Source: Bacteroidota bacterium (GTDB lineage Bacteria; Bacteroidota; Ignavibacteria; Ignavibacteriales; Melioribacteraceae). From it: 64,000 bases of DNA. This document shows, piece after piece, positions 16,543 to 25,781 of the stretch (positions are counted from its first letter, which is position 1; the number at the start of each line of letters is the position of its first letter). The position numbers and the translations under genes were made by a program. The DNA is taken from positions 1 to 64,000 of the forward strand of contig JAHJUE010000028.1 of assembly GCA_018829205.1 (NCBI GenBank), read 5' to 3'. The notes under the pieces are model-generated. The model was not told where the DNA came from, made no database searches, and worked only from the letters and a program-made list of their open reading frames with translations.

Positions 16543-17126
16543 TATAATTGTTTTTGAAGTTGAACATTAATATCTAAACTTACATCCTTGCCAACAACGG
16601 CGCCGCCGGCTTCCATTAATGCATTCCATTTTAAGTCATAGTCAAATCTATTGATTTCTCCAGTAATTTTAAAGCCTGCTTTTGTATTTCCCCATGGATC
16701 TTTTACTGTACCGTTATACTTTACATCGAGAGTAACTTCCTTTGTTATATCTCTGATTGTTAGGTCGCCTACCATTTTGTACTTATTATCGCCGGTTTTG
16801 GTAAAGGTCTTACTTTTAAATGTCATATTTGAAAACTTTTCGGCATTAAAAAAATCATCGCTTTTTAAATGATTGTCTCTTTTCTCATTACCTGTGTAAA
16901 TACTGCTGGTTTCAGCTGAAAATTCAACCTTAGCTCCGCTGAATTCGTCGCCGGCGGATTCTATTGTTCCGTCAAAATTTTTGAAAGATCCGTCAACTTC
17001 TGTAATAATTAAATGTGTTACACTAAAACCGATGTTTGAATGAGATTTATCAAAAGTCCATTTTGTCTGCGCAAACGATAATGTTGCCGTTAAAAGAATA
17101 ACCGCGAGTATTTGTATTGTTTTCAT
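16542..17126 (-). CDS. YceI-family exported lipid-binding protein
   Basis: A signal peptide (ending LSFAQ) precedes the YceI lipocalin-like barrel: WTFDKSHSNIGFSVTHLIITEVDGSFKNFDGTI, then DFFNAEKFSNMTFKSKTF and FKITGEINRFDYDL. YceI proteins bind polyisoprenoid or other long lipids in the periplasm and are often induced by stress. The gene is first in an operon with marR. AGAGGAA precedes the ATG. Confidence 0.92.
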   Translation of the reverse strand: MKTIQILAVILLTATLSFAQTKWTFDKSHSNIGFSVTHLIITEVDGSFKNFDGTIESAGDEFSGAKVEFSAETSSIYTGNEKRDNHLKSDDFFNAEKFSNMTFKSKTFTKTGDNKYKMVGDLTIRDITKEVTLDVKYNGTVKDPWGNTKAGFKITGEINRFDYDLKWNALMEAGGAVVGKDVSLDINVQLQKQL

Positions 17127-17167
17127 ATCTTGTTCCTCTATTTTTGTTTGTTAATTTATTTTCAATT

Positions 17168-17199
17168 CAAATATATGTTATAACATCATAAGTTGCAAC
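17168..17199 (-). promoter_or_regulatory. yceI-marR promoter with embedded operator
   Basis: On the minus strand TATATTTG (17175-17168) fits the TAnnTTTG -7 box. GTTG within the palindrome GTTGCAAC (17192-17199) lies about 19 bases upstream as a possible -33 box. Between and overlapping them is ATGTTATAACAT (17175-17186), a perfect 12-base palindrome. A dimeric MarR bound there would block RNA polymerase. Confidence 0.55.
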
Positions 17200-17305
17200 A
17201 TCTTTTTTGAAATGTTTATATATTTTCCCGTATTTTAAGTCTTACTTTCTGCAAATGCAGAAAATGGGAAAAAAGTTCACTATTCTAATATTTAAGGAAA
17301 TTGTG

Positions 17306-18763
17306 TTGGAAAAATCGCTGGAAATACTTCAAAAATATTATAAACATTCCAATTTCAGAGGAAAACAGGAAGAAATTATAAACCGCCTTATTGTAGAAAA
17401 AAAACATTGTCTCGTTTTAATGCCTACCGGGGCCGGAAAATCTGTTTGTTATCAAATTCCGGCATTAATGTTTAACGGCGGCACAGTTGTAATTAGTCCG
17501 CTGATAGCTTTAATGCAGGACCAGGTAGACGCTTTAAAGAAAAAAAATATTCCCGCCGCATTTATTAATTCGACGGTTAATTCCCAACAGAAAGAAAAGA
17601 GACTTCGTGATTTTGTTGAAGGAAAAATTAAACTACTTTATGTGACTCCGGAACGATTCAGAAAAAAAGATTTTGTAGAAAAAATTAAAACCGCAAATAT
17701 ATCACTGCTTGCTGTTGACGAAGCGCATTGTATTTCGGAATGGGGACATGATTTCCGCCCCGACTATTCACGAATAGCGGAATTCAGACAACTGCTGAAC
17801 AATCCTTTAACTATAGCGCTTACCGCAACGGCTACTCCGGAGGTTCAAGTAGATATAATTTCTAAGCTCGGTTTGACAAAAAATGAAATTAAAATATTTC
17901 ATGAAGGAATTGAAAGACCGAATCTAAGGCTTGAAGCTGTGGATGTTTACGACGAAAAAGAAACCCTGGCTCAGATTTATTCGGTACTGGACAAATATAA
18001 AGGGCCGGGAATTATATATTTTTCTCTGATTAAAAAACTTGAATATTATTCGCAAATAATAGGTGATAAAGGATACAGGCACGGTCTTTACCACGGTAAA
18101 CTTGAAGCACAAAGAAGAAAAAGTATTCAAAGAGATTTTCTTGAAGGAGGACAGAATTTAATTCTGGCAACAAACGCGTTCGGGATGGGAATTGATAAAG
18201 CCGATATACGTTTTGTAATTCACAGCGAGGTTCCTTCTTCAATAGAATCGTATTACCAGGAAATTGGACGCGCGGGAAGAGACGGTAAAGATTCGTTATG
18301 TATGATGCTTTACAACCAGCAGGACTTGTACACGCAAATGGAATTTATTAAATGGGCAAACCCCGATTCAAATTATTATTCGCGAATGTATGATCTTCTA
18401 AAAAATAATCTTGAAGCGGTTAACTCAATGGGGTTTGAGTTTTTAAGAGAAGAAATGAGTTTCAAAGACAGAAGTGATTTTAGAGTTGAAACCGTTCTTG
18501 CGATGCTGGACAGGTACGGAGTTACGGAAGGCTCGGTTGAAAACAGCAGCTTGCAGCTAGTCTCAGAGCTTCCTTTTGAATTGGAAGATGAAAAGAGGCT
18601 TAAAGAAAAATTAATGACTGACAATAAAAAACTTCTTTCGGTTGTTAATTATTTTAAATCGGAAACATGCCGGCGGGTTTTTATATCGGATTATTTCGGG
18701 TTCCCGGGAGAAAAACCTTGTGGCAATTGTGATGTTTGCACTATGATTGAAAATCTAAATTAA
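17306..18763 (+). CDS. recQ: Short RecQ-type ATP-dependent DNA helicase
   Basis: Superfamily 2 helicase motifs are intact: the Q-motif region SNFRGKQ, Walker A MPTGAGKSVCYQIP, DEAH box VDEAHCISEWGHDFRPDY, motif III ALTATATP, and ATNAFGMGIDKADIRFV with QEIGRAGRDG (motifs V-VI). The zinc-binding cysteines (CRRVF, then CGNCDVC) end the protein. The winged-helix part of RQC and the HRDC domain of full-length RecQ (about 600 residues) are absent, giving ~485 residues. I choose the TTG at 17306, seven bases after AAGGA (17294-17298), because the peptide before it is not conserved-looking. ATGs at 17255 and 17264 are alternatives. Confidence 0.88.
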   Translation: MEKSLEILQKYYKHSNFRGKQEEIINRLIVEKKHCLVLMPTGAGKSVCYQIPALMFNGGTVVISPLIALMQDQVDALKKKNIPAAFINSTVNSQQKEKRLRDFVEGKIKLLYVTPERFRKKDFVEKIKTANISLLAVDEAHCISEWGHDFRPDYSRIAEFRQLLNNPLTIALTATATPEVQVDIISKLGLTKNEIKIFHEGIERPNLRLEAVDVYDEKETLAQIYSVLDKYKGPGIIYFSLIKKLEYYSQIIGDKGYRHGLYHGKLEAQRRKSIQRDFLEGGQNLILATNAFGMGIDKADIRFVIHSEVPSSIESYYQEIGRAGRDGKDSLCMMLYNQQDLYTQMEFIKWANPDSNYYSRMYDLLKNNLEAVNSMGFEFLREEMSFKDRSDFRVETVLAMLDRYGVTEGSVENSSLQLVSELPFELEDEKRLKEKLMTDNKKLLSVVNYFKSETCRRVFISDYFGFPGEKPCGNCDVCTMIENLN

Positions 18764-18981
18764 TAATAAATTCATATACAAATACTTTTGCTATATTTCT
18801 TGATCATAATAGTTTCGATTATGCGGATATAATATTCGAAATTAAATCATGACTTAAGATTTCAGCCGTATTGTGTAAATTATAATTTCAACTATAATAA
18901 TATTATTATCTGCTTTTCAAGAATTGTATTTACTCTTTATAATTATTGTTTAATTTACAACTTAATATTTCAAAGGGAAAA

Positions 18982-21213
18982 ATGGCAAAAAAAATTAAAG
19001 AGCAGCTTCAAGGTTTTGGAACGGCGCCTGTTTTTTTTACAGCGATATCAACAATACTTGGTGCAATATTATTTTTAAGATTCGGTTATGCGGTCGGAGC
19101 TCTCGGCTTTTTCGGCGTCTTCCTGATTATATTAGTTGGTCATTTAGTCACAATACCAACCGCTCTTGCTATTTCGGAAATCGCCACAAACCAAAAGGTT
19201 GAAGGGGGCGGAGAATATTTTATTATATCCCGTTCATTTGGATTAAATATTGGCGCAACAATAGGAATTGCTCTTTTTATGTCGCAGGCAATAAGCGTTG
19301 CGTTTTACGTTATAGCTTTTACGGAAGCATTTGATTCTTTTTTTGTTTGGATGCGTGAAACCAACGGACTTGATTTACCGCGGCAGGTTATCAGCGTTCC
19401 GGCAATGCTGATTCTTTCCGTTGTAATTATAAAAAAGGGAGCTGATTTAGGCGTGAAAGCTCTCTATTTTGTTGTCGCAATATTAGGAATTTCATTGCTT
19501 CTGTTTTTTCTTGGGTCAACAGATTATTCACATAATGAAGAAATTAGTTTTTTTTCGGGCTCATTTAAAAACGGGAATATGTTTTTTGTTGTATTCGCAA
19601 TTTGTTTCCCCGCATTTACAGGTATGACCGCCGGAGTAGGTTTGTCGGGTGATTTAAGGGATCCTAAAAAATCAATTCCGCTCGGGACAATTTCCGCCAC
19701 ATTTGTTGGAATGATAATGTATGTTTTTATCATTTGGAAATTATCGGTTTCGGCAAGTCCGGAAGACTTGATTGGAGACCAATTAATTATGAGAGAAATA
19801 GCTTTGTTCGGTCCAATTGTAATTCCACTCGGACTTGCGGCTTCAACAATTTCTTCGGCAATCGGTTCGGTTCTTGTGGCTCCGCGTACTCTTCAGGCAT
19901 TATGTGTAGATAAATCTTTTCCCATACCGGCGTTAAACAAATTGTTTGCAAAAGGAGCGGGAAAAAACAATGAGCCTTACAACGCCACTTTTTTAACATG
20001 TTCAATAGCAATGCTTTTTGTTTTAATGGGAGATGTAAACGCGGTAGCGGAAATTATTTCTATGTTTTTTATGGTTACTTACGGATCGCTCAGCTTGATA
20101 TCTTTTCTGCACCATTTCGGATCAGATCCTTCTTACCGGCCTTCATTTAAATCCAGATGGTATATTTCTTTAATCGGTTTTCTAACATGCGTCTGGCTTA
20201 TGTTCCAAATTAATGCTCCTTATGCAATTTTGGCGATAATATTTATGTCGATGATGTATATTGGCATAAGCCGTTATCATAAAGACCGTAATGGCTTTGA
20301 AGTTATTTTTCAGGGTGCAATTTTTCAATTGAGCAGAAGGGTTCAGGTTTTTCTTCAAAAGAAAAAAAGAACCGACCAGCAGCATAATTGGAGACCTTCG
20401 GCTGTTTGTGTTTCGCAGGATACTTTCGAAAGAGATAAGGTATTTAATCTGCTGAACTGGATTTCTTATAAATTCGGGTTCGGAACCTACATACATTTAA
20501 TAGAAGGATACTATTCGAAATCAAAAAATGACGAATCAAAAAAAATATTAAAACAATTAATTAATTGGTCCAGTAAAATTAAAGGCAACGTTTATGTAGA
20601 TACAATAATTTCGCCTTCATATACATCCGCAATAGCTCAGATTGTCCAGCTGCCGAGTCCTTCTGGTATGGATAACAATATGATTATTCTTGAGTACAAC
20701 AAACATGATCCGGCTAATTTAAAACAGATTGTCGAAAATATTGCTCTTACACAGGCAGGCGATTATGACGTGCTTATTCTGGGATCTTCAACAAGAGATA
20801 TAAGATTGTATAACGGTATTCATGTTTGGATAAGAAATCTTGACAAGGAAAACTCGAGTCTTATGATTCTGCTTAGTTATATAATTCTAGGGCATCCGGA
20901 TTGGGAAAAAGGCTATATAAAAATTTTCAGCGTGTGCAGCGAAAATGAAAAGTTAACGACAAAAGAACAGCTTGATGAGCTTGTACTTTCTGGCAGACTG
21001 CCGATAACCCAAAAGAACATAGAAATAATTGTAAAAAAAGACGATATAAGTTTTAAATCGTTAGTTAACAAATATTCTCAGGACGCGGGATTAACAATTA
21101 TTGGTTTTAAGGAAGAGCAGCTTAAGCATGAAGGAGAAAGTTTTTTTGAAGGGTATGATGATATTGGTGATCTTCTTTTTGTAGACGCGAGCGATATCAA
21201 AAAAATAAATTAG
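18982..21213 (+). CDS. SLC12-type cation-chloride cotransporter / APC family permease
   Basis: The 743 residues contain ~12 membrane helices in the first ~460 and a cytosolic C-terminal domain. The first helix reads FFTAISTILGAILFLRFGYAVG. Diagnostic SLC12 motifs are EGGGEYFIISRSFGLNIGATIGI and CFPAFTGMTAGVGLSGDLRDPKKSIP. Animal relatives move Na, K and Cl together, and bacterial members are poorly studied, so the substrate is open (ions or amino acids). The C-terminal ~270 residues resemble the regulatory domain of SLC12 proteins. I start at the ATG at 18982 behind AAAGGGA. An in-frame TTG at 18946 has no binding site. Confidence 0.85.
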   Translation: MAKKIKEQLQGFGTAPVFFTAISTILGAILFLRFGYAVGALGFFGVFLIILVGHLVTIPTALAISEIATNQKVEGGGEYFIISRSFGLNIGATIGIALFMSQAISVAFYVIAFTEAFDSFFVWMRETNGLDLPRQVISVPAMLILSVVIIKKGADLGVKALYFVVAILGISLLLFFLGSTDYSHNEEISFFSGSFKNGNMFFVVFAICFPAFTGMTAGVGLSGDLRDPKKSIPLGTISATFVGMIMYVFIIWKLSVSASPEDLIGDQLIMREIALFGPIVIPLGLAASTISSAIGSVLVAPRTLQALCVDKSFPIPALNKLFAKGAGKNNEPYNATFLTCSIAMLFVLMGDVNAVAEIISMFFMVTYGSLSLISFLHHFGSDPSYRPSFKSRWYISLIGFLTCVWLMFQINAPYAILAIIFMSMMYIGISRYHKDRNGFEVIFQGAIFQLSRRVQVFLQKKKRTDQQHNWRPSAVCVSQDTFERDKVFNLLNWISYKFGFGTYIHLIEGYYSKSKNDESKKILKQLINWSSKIKGNVYVDTIISPSYTSAIAQIVQLPSPSGMDNNMIILEYNKHDPANLKQIVENIALTQAGDYDVLILGSSTRDIRLYNGIHVWIRNLDKENSSLMILLSYIILGHPDWEKGYIKIFSVCSENEKLTTKEQLDELVLSGRLPITQKNIEIIVKKDDISFKSLVNKYSQDAGLTIIGFKEEQLKHEGESFFEGYDDIGDLLFVDASDIKKIN

Positions 21214-21250
21214 AATAAACATAATTGCAAGATTGTTATTTTATTACCCG

Positions 21251-22216
21251 CTAAGGAGCTTCGGCTATAAAAACGGTTCTTTGGGGCGAGGGGTATCCCT
21301 CAATTGTTTTATTTTGATTGCCGGGATCCAAAAAATCCTCAAGCGATTCAAATTTCATCCAATCGGTTTTACGCTGCTCTTCAATAGTTGTTTTTGTAAT
21401 ATCAACTAATCTGATATTTTTGTAGCCTGTTTTCTTAAGCCATAATTCCAAACCAAGGGCAGAAGGAATGAACCATACATTTCGCATTTTAGCGTAACGG
21501 TCTTCGGGCAGAAGAACTTCATTGATGTTTCCATCTATAACTAAAGTTTCGAGTACAAGCTCTCCTCCGCTTCTCAACATTGAACGCAGTTCTATTAAAT
21601 GATCAAGCGGAGAACGGCGATGATAAAGTATTCCCATCGAAAACACTGTATCAAAAAAATTTAAATCGCTCGGCATTTTTTCAATTCCGACAGGCAACAG
21701 CCAAACGGGTTCATCGGGCAGAAACTTTTTAATAACATAAAATTGCACAATGCTTAGCAGAAAAGGATCAATACCAATAACATTTCTTGCGCCGGCACCT
21801 CTCATACGCCAGCAGTGATAACCGTTCCCGCATCCAATATCAAGCACATTTCGATTAAATAAAGGTTGAATTGAGTCTTTTAACCTTTCCCATTTCCAAT
21901 CGGATCTCCATTCCGTATCAATGAATATATCAAATATATTAAACGGGCCTTTACGCCAAGGATGCAATTCAAGCAGAATTGTTTTTAGATCAGAAATAAC
22001 ATTAATTGGTAAATCCTTTTCACTTCCAATTTCTACTGCCGCGCTATTTAAATTAATCTTTGAGGGAGTTACAGACGGAATTCTGTTATAAATTGATTCC
22101 CATTTTGGATAGTCGCCGTGATCTTTAAGAATTTTAAGCTGATCCGGAATTGAATCAGCCCAATTATTAAGACGATAATTATTTAAAATATTATATAATT
22201 CTTCAAGCTGTATCAT
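21251..22216 (-). CDS. cmoB: tRNA U34 carboxymethyltransferase CmoB
   Basis: CmoB transfers a carboxymethyl group from carboxy-SAM to 5-hydroxyuridine-34 of tRNA, making cmo5U. The methyltransferase core has VLDIGCGNGYHCWRMRGAGA (~120-140), followed by the family-specific GIDPFLLSIVQF, VFSMGILYHRRSPLDHL and the C-terminal GYPSPQRTVFIAE. I place the start at the ATG at 22216, which overlaps the cmoA stop by four bases. A longer frame back to 22258 would run deep into cmoA and adds no conserved sequence. At ~321 residues it has the normal family length. Confidence 0.93.
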   Translation of the reverse strand: MIQLEELYNILNNYRLNNWADSIPDQLKILKDHGDYPKWESIYNRIPSVTPSKINLNSAAVEIGSEKDLPINVISDLKTILLELHPWRKGPFNIFDIFIDTEWRSDWKWERLKDSIQPLFNRNVLDIGCGNGYHCWRMRGAGARNVIGIDPFLLSIVQFYVIKKFLPDEPVWLLPVGIEKMPSDLNFFDTVFSMGILYHRRSPLDHLIELRSMLRSGGELVLETLVIDGNINEVLLPEDRYAKMRNVWFIPSALGLELWLKKTGYKNIRLVDITKTTIEEQRKTDWMKFESLEDFLDPGNQNKTIEGYPSPQRTVFIAEAP

Positions 22217-22944
22217 TTGCGGGCTATTATTGAAATAAAGTTGAAAGATTGAAACCAAATATCGCAGGTAATAAATCCGGCTTTTAATATTCTATTTTTA
22301 TGATCATCAATTGTTTCCGGAATTAATACTTTTTCCAGCGCGTTGCGTTTCTGGCTTATTTCTAAATCCGAATAACCGTTTAGTTTTTTAAATGAATGAT
22401 ACAATTCAATCTGTCTTTTATTTGTTTCTTCATCTTTAAATTTTATTTTTTCCGATAGTATTAATATTCCTCCCGGCAATAATCCTTTGTAAATACGGCC
22501 GATTAAAATATCCCGGTTTTCCCTTTTAACAAATTGAAGAGTATAATTTAAAACCACAACGGACGCGTTTCTTATTTTTGTATCTATTATATCTTCGCAA
22601 ATTAGTTTTACGGGAATGTCAGACACATCATTTTTAATAAAGTCTTTCGCTCTATTAATCATAGGCAAAGAATTATCGACAGCAATTATTTTGCAGGATG
22701 TATCTTTTAAACTTCGCCTCATTGAAAGAGCCGACGCACCTAACGAAGTGCCCAAATCGTATAAATTACTTTTGGGCTGAGCGTATTTTGCGGCAAGCAT
22801 ACCAACTATTGAAATTATTGAACTGTAGCCGGGTATTGAACGGTTTATCATATCGGCAAAAACATTTGCGGTTTTTTCGTCGAACTTAAAATCAACAATT
22901 TTATTCAAAGGAGTTGAAAATATTTTATCTGTTTTTTTTGTCAT
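22213..22944 (-). CDS. cmoA: Carboxy-S-adenosyl-L-methionine synthase CmoA
   Basis: CmoA makes carboxy-SAM from SAM and prephenate for use by CmoB. Family features are the N-terminal FDEKTANVFADMINRSIPGYSSII, the SAM loop LYDLGTSLGASALSMRR (~62-78), and VVLNYTLQFVKRENRD. The stop codon is TGA within the ATGA overlap with cmoB, so the two enzymes of the pathway are made from one message. The pair is best known from gammaproteobacteria, so its presence here suggests a scattered distribution or transfer. Confidence 0.93.
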   Translation of the reverse strand: MTKKTDKIFSTPLNKIVDFKFDEKTANVFADMINRSIPGYSSIISIVGMLAAKYAQPKSNLYDLGTSLGASALSMRRSLKDTSCKIIAVDNSLPMINRAKDFIKNDVSDIPVKLICEDIIDTKIRNASVVVLNYTLQFVKRENRDILIGRIYKGLLPGGILILSEKIKFKDEETNKRQIELYHSFKKLNGYSDLEISQKRNALEKVLIPETIDDHKNRILKAGFITCDIWFQSFNFISIIARK

Positions 22945-23047
22945 TATTCCAGCGATTTTTACTGTGAAAGTTTATCATCTTAAAATTATTATTCTTAACA
23001 GCATCTGCAAAAATATTAAATTGAAACAAGAATACATAAATGTTTTG

Positions 23048-24127
23048 TTATAAATTTAATACCATTTGCGAATCATCATTCTTTTTTTCATAGTTGTTTA
23101 AGTTGGAAAGTCCGAGACCTAATAGCCTTACAGGTTTAACCGGTTTTTCTGGTTTGCGGAAAAGTTCTTCGGCAATATTAAACAGTTCTTCCTTAGAATT
23201 GACGGGATGATCGATTGTTTTGCTTCTTGTGCGCTGCTCGAAATCAAAATATTTAATTTTTAACGTCACCGTTTTGCCGCTTGTATTTAGCTTTTCACAG
23301 CTTATAAACAATGATTCAGAAATGTTTTTTATTTCATTTAAAAGCTGCGATTCGTCGCTTAAATCATCCGTAAAAGTATTTTCGGTGCTTATGGATTTAC
23401 GTATTCTATCGGGCACAACATTGCTGTCGTATTCGTTTCTAATTATTTGATAATAATAAGCGCCCATTTTTCCGAAAAGTCTAACAAGCTCAACGCGTTC
23501 AAATTGTTTTAAATCATATCCGGTATTTATGTTCATAGATTTCATTTTTTGTGCGGTAACTTTCCCGATTCCCGGTATTTTTTCAATCTGAAGTTTTTCA
23601 ATAAACTCAATTGTTTTATCGGGGGGAATTACAAACAACCCGTCGGGTTTATCCATGTCCGACGCTACTTTCGCCAGAAATTTATTAATTGAAATTCCGG
23701 CGGAAGCGGTGAGCTGCAGACGGTCTCTAATTTTCTGCTTTATTTCTTTGGCTATTATTGTTGCCGAAGAAATATTCATTTTGTTTTCGGTTACATCAAG
23801 AAACGCTTCATCCAATGAAAGCGGCTCAACAAGATCGGTATATTCCCTGAAGATTTCTCTTATCTGTTTTGATACCTTTTTATATACATCAAAACGGGGT
23901 TTAACAAAAATTAAATCCGGGCATTTCTTTTTAGCCGTAACGCTGGGCATAGCGGAATGAACGCCGAATTTACGGGCTTCGTAACTTGCAGTAGTTAACA
24001 CTCCTCTTTTATCCGGCCACCCAACGGCAACCGGTTTGCCTTTTAACTGCGGATTATCTCTCTGTTCAACGGATGCGTAAAACGCGTCCATATCAATATG
24101 AATAATTTTTTTAACGAGAATGCTCAC
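23048..24127 (-). CDS. dinB: DNA polymerase IV (Y-family)
   Basis: This is a translesion polymerase. The N-terminal HIDMDAFYASVEQRDNP carries the first metal-binding Asp residues and the steric Phe-Tyr pair. GVLTTASYEARKFGVHSAMP follows, and the second catalytic cluster is PLSLDEAFLDVTE (~105-117). The helix-hairpin-helix thumb reads IPGIGKVTAQKM, and the little-finger domain fills ~240-345. Length (359) is normal. No SOS box was recognised upstream. Single gene on the minus strand. Confidence 0.94.
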   Translation of the reverse strand: MSILVKKIIHIDMDAFYASVEQRDNPQLKGKPVAVGWPDKRGVLTTASYEARKFGVHSAMPSVTAKKKCPDLIFVKPRFDVYKKVSKQIREIFREYTDLVEPLSLDEAFLDVTENKMNISSATIIAKEIKQKIRDRLQLTASAGISINKFLAKVASDMDKPDGLFVIPPDKTIEFIEKLQIEKIPGIGKVTAQKMKSMNINTGYDLKQFERVELVRLFGKMGAYYYQIIRNEYDSNVVPDRIRKSISTENTFTDDLSDESQLLNEIKNISESLFISCEKLNTSGKTVTLKIKYFDFEQRTRSKTIDHPVNSKEELFNIAEELFRKPEKPVKPVRLLGLGLSNLNNYEKKNDDSQMVLNL

Positions 24128-24186
24128 GTATAATTTCTTCCGTTGTGTATAAGCGCTTTAGGGGCAAAATGCATTAGTAAGTATTG

Positions 24187-24220
24187 CCACTAAGGCACAA
24201 GGGCACAAAGAAACACAAAG
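24187..24220. repeat. Degenerate CACAAAG-type short tandem repeat
   Basis: The stretch reads as three degenerate ~10-base units built on GGCACAAAG (CACTAAGGCACA, AGGGCACAAA, GAAACACAAAG). Similar 'actaaggcacaaag' tracts recur in many environmental genomes (from memory; not checked). It lies between dinB and the serine hydrolase gene. Confidence 0.4.
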
Positions 24221-24227
24221 TTAAATT

Positions 24228-25751
24228 TTAATCAATCTTTACAAAATTATAATTATAAAAATGAAAATCGGGATTAGGTAAATCAATTTTAAACCCGCTT
24301 ATTTTACCCTTGTTGTCAATTTGAAACGTTACTAATCCTTCGGGTAAAAAAGGATCGGCAAATTTTATATTAAAAGTATCGTAATGCCAATGACTTAATT
24401 TTCCGTAAAATAATTTTGAGGCGGGAACCATAACAAAATTAAGTGTACCTTTTTCATAAGTAATATTAACAGTTCCGTACATTTTATCCTCATAAACTCC
24501 GGCATATTCATCCAAAGTTTTTGAATGAGTTGTACCCATAATTCTGGAAGAGCGTCTTTCGGCTGATCTTTTTGCGTCTCGTTCAATTGCTTTATTCTTC
24601 ATCTCAACCGCTTTGGCAAAATTATCGGTCTGTTTATCGGTTAAATACATATCAATAATCTGACTTGTAATAGCGGAATAAATTGGGGATTCGTCATTTA
24701 TTAAAACCGCAATTCCCAAATTATCCTCGGGTACAATTGTTACGCGCGATAAAAATCCGGGCAGGCCTCCGCTGTGCTGTATTAATTTTCTTCCGGCGTA
24801 ATCAGAAACAAACCAGCCCATCGCAGCGTTCATAAAATGCCTTCCTCCTATTTCATCACCTTTTCCTCCCGGCAATACAGTTTGAGATGTAAATATGGTT
24901 TGTATAATATCGTTCTGCAATAAAGTATCTCCGTTTACAATACCGTCCTCAAGCCACATCTGCAGCCATTTCAGCAAATCATTTACATTTGAGTTTATGG
25001 AAGCCGCCGGGGCTACGTTATCATAATTAATAAAATCCATTTTATTGCGGTCTTTGTGCGGATAAGCATAATCCATATTATTATTAAATACTGTGTTTGT
25101 AGTAGTGGTTTGATTCATTCCTATAGGATTTAATATTCGTTCTTCAACAAACTGTTCCCATGTTTTCCCTGTAACGGATTTAATAACCTGCCCGGCAAAC
25201 ATAAACATGATATTGGAATATCCGTAACTTAAACGCATGCTTTTTTTAGCAGGCATCAGTTCAAATCGTTTTAATATTTCCTCGGTTGAATAATTTGTGC
25301 CGTACCATAAAAGATCTCCGTCAAAAGTATTATAACCCGAGCGGTGAGTTAGTAAATCCGAAACCAGCAATTCTCTTGTAACGTAAGGATCTGATAATTT
25401 AAATCCGGGAAGCAAGTCAATAACCCTGTCGTTCCACTCTAGTTTTTTCTCCTGAACAAGAATTCCGATGCAGGCGGCCGTAAATGCTTTTGAACATGAT
25501 GCGATTCCGAACAATGTGTTTGTTGTAACTGTATCCTTTGTTTCATAATTTTTATAGCCGTAACCTTTTGCGAAAACAACTTTTCCGTCTTTTATCACAC
25601 CCACTGCCGCGCCCGTTGAATATAATGTATCCATCGCCTTTAAAATTTGAGCGTCCAGTTTATTAAAATCTATTTTTTCCTGAGGAATAACAGTTGCCGG
25701 GATCAAAAATAAAAATGAGAATAATAAAAAATTACATATATGGTTTTTCAT
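24228..25751 (-). CDS. Serine hydrolase of the beta-lactamase/penicillin-binding (class C-like) family
   Basis: An N-terminal signal peptide (hydrophobic core LLFSFLFLIPATVI) targets it to the periplasm. The catalytic SxxK motif is IASCSKAFTAA (~92-102), and the YxN motif is YGYSNIMFM (~176-184). The HSGG segment (IQHSGGLPGF) replaces the KTG triad, as in esterase-like EstB/AmpC homologues. A C-terminal ~100-residue DUF3471-like domain follows (DEYAGVYEDKMYGTVNI). Members include peptidases, esterases and D-aminopeptidases, so the substrate is open. Single gene. Confidence 0.88.
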   Translation of the reverse strand: MKNHICNFLLFSFLFLIPATVIPQEKIDFNKLDAQILKAMDTLYSTGAAVGVIKDGKVVFAKGYGYKNYETKDTVTTNTLFGIASCSKAFTAACIGILVQEKKLEWNDRVIDLLPGFKLSDPYVTRELLVSDLLTHRSGYNTFDGDLLWYGTNYSTEEILKRFELMPAKKSMRLSYGYSNIMFMFAGQVIKSVTGKTWEQFVEERILNPIGMNQTTTTNTVFNNNMDYAYPHKDRNKMDFINYDNVAPAASINSNVNDLLKWLQMWLEDGIVNGDTLLQNDIIQTIFTSQTVLPGGKGDEIGGRHFMNAAMGWFVSDYAGRKLIQHSGGLPGFLSRVTIVPEDNLGIAVLINDESPIYSAITSQIIDMYLTDKQTDNFAKAVEMKNKAIERDAKRSAERRSSRIMGTTHSKTLDEYAGVYEDKMYGTVNITYEKGTLNFVMVPASKLFYGKLSHWHYDTFNIKFADPFLPEGLVTFQIDNKGKISGFKIDLPNPDFHFYNYNFVKID

Positions 25752-25781
25752 ATTTTTACCTTCGGGTTTGCGATTATAGAA

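Noticed and set aside
22217-22258. Longer cmoB start
   Set aside because: It would overlap cmoA by 46 bases. The ATG at 22216 gives the usual four-base overlap and starts where homology does.
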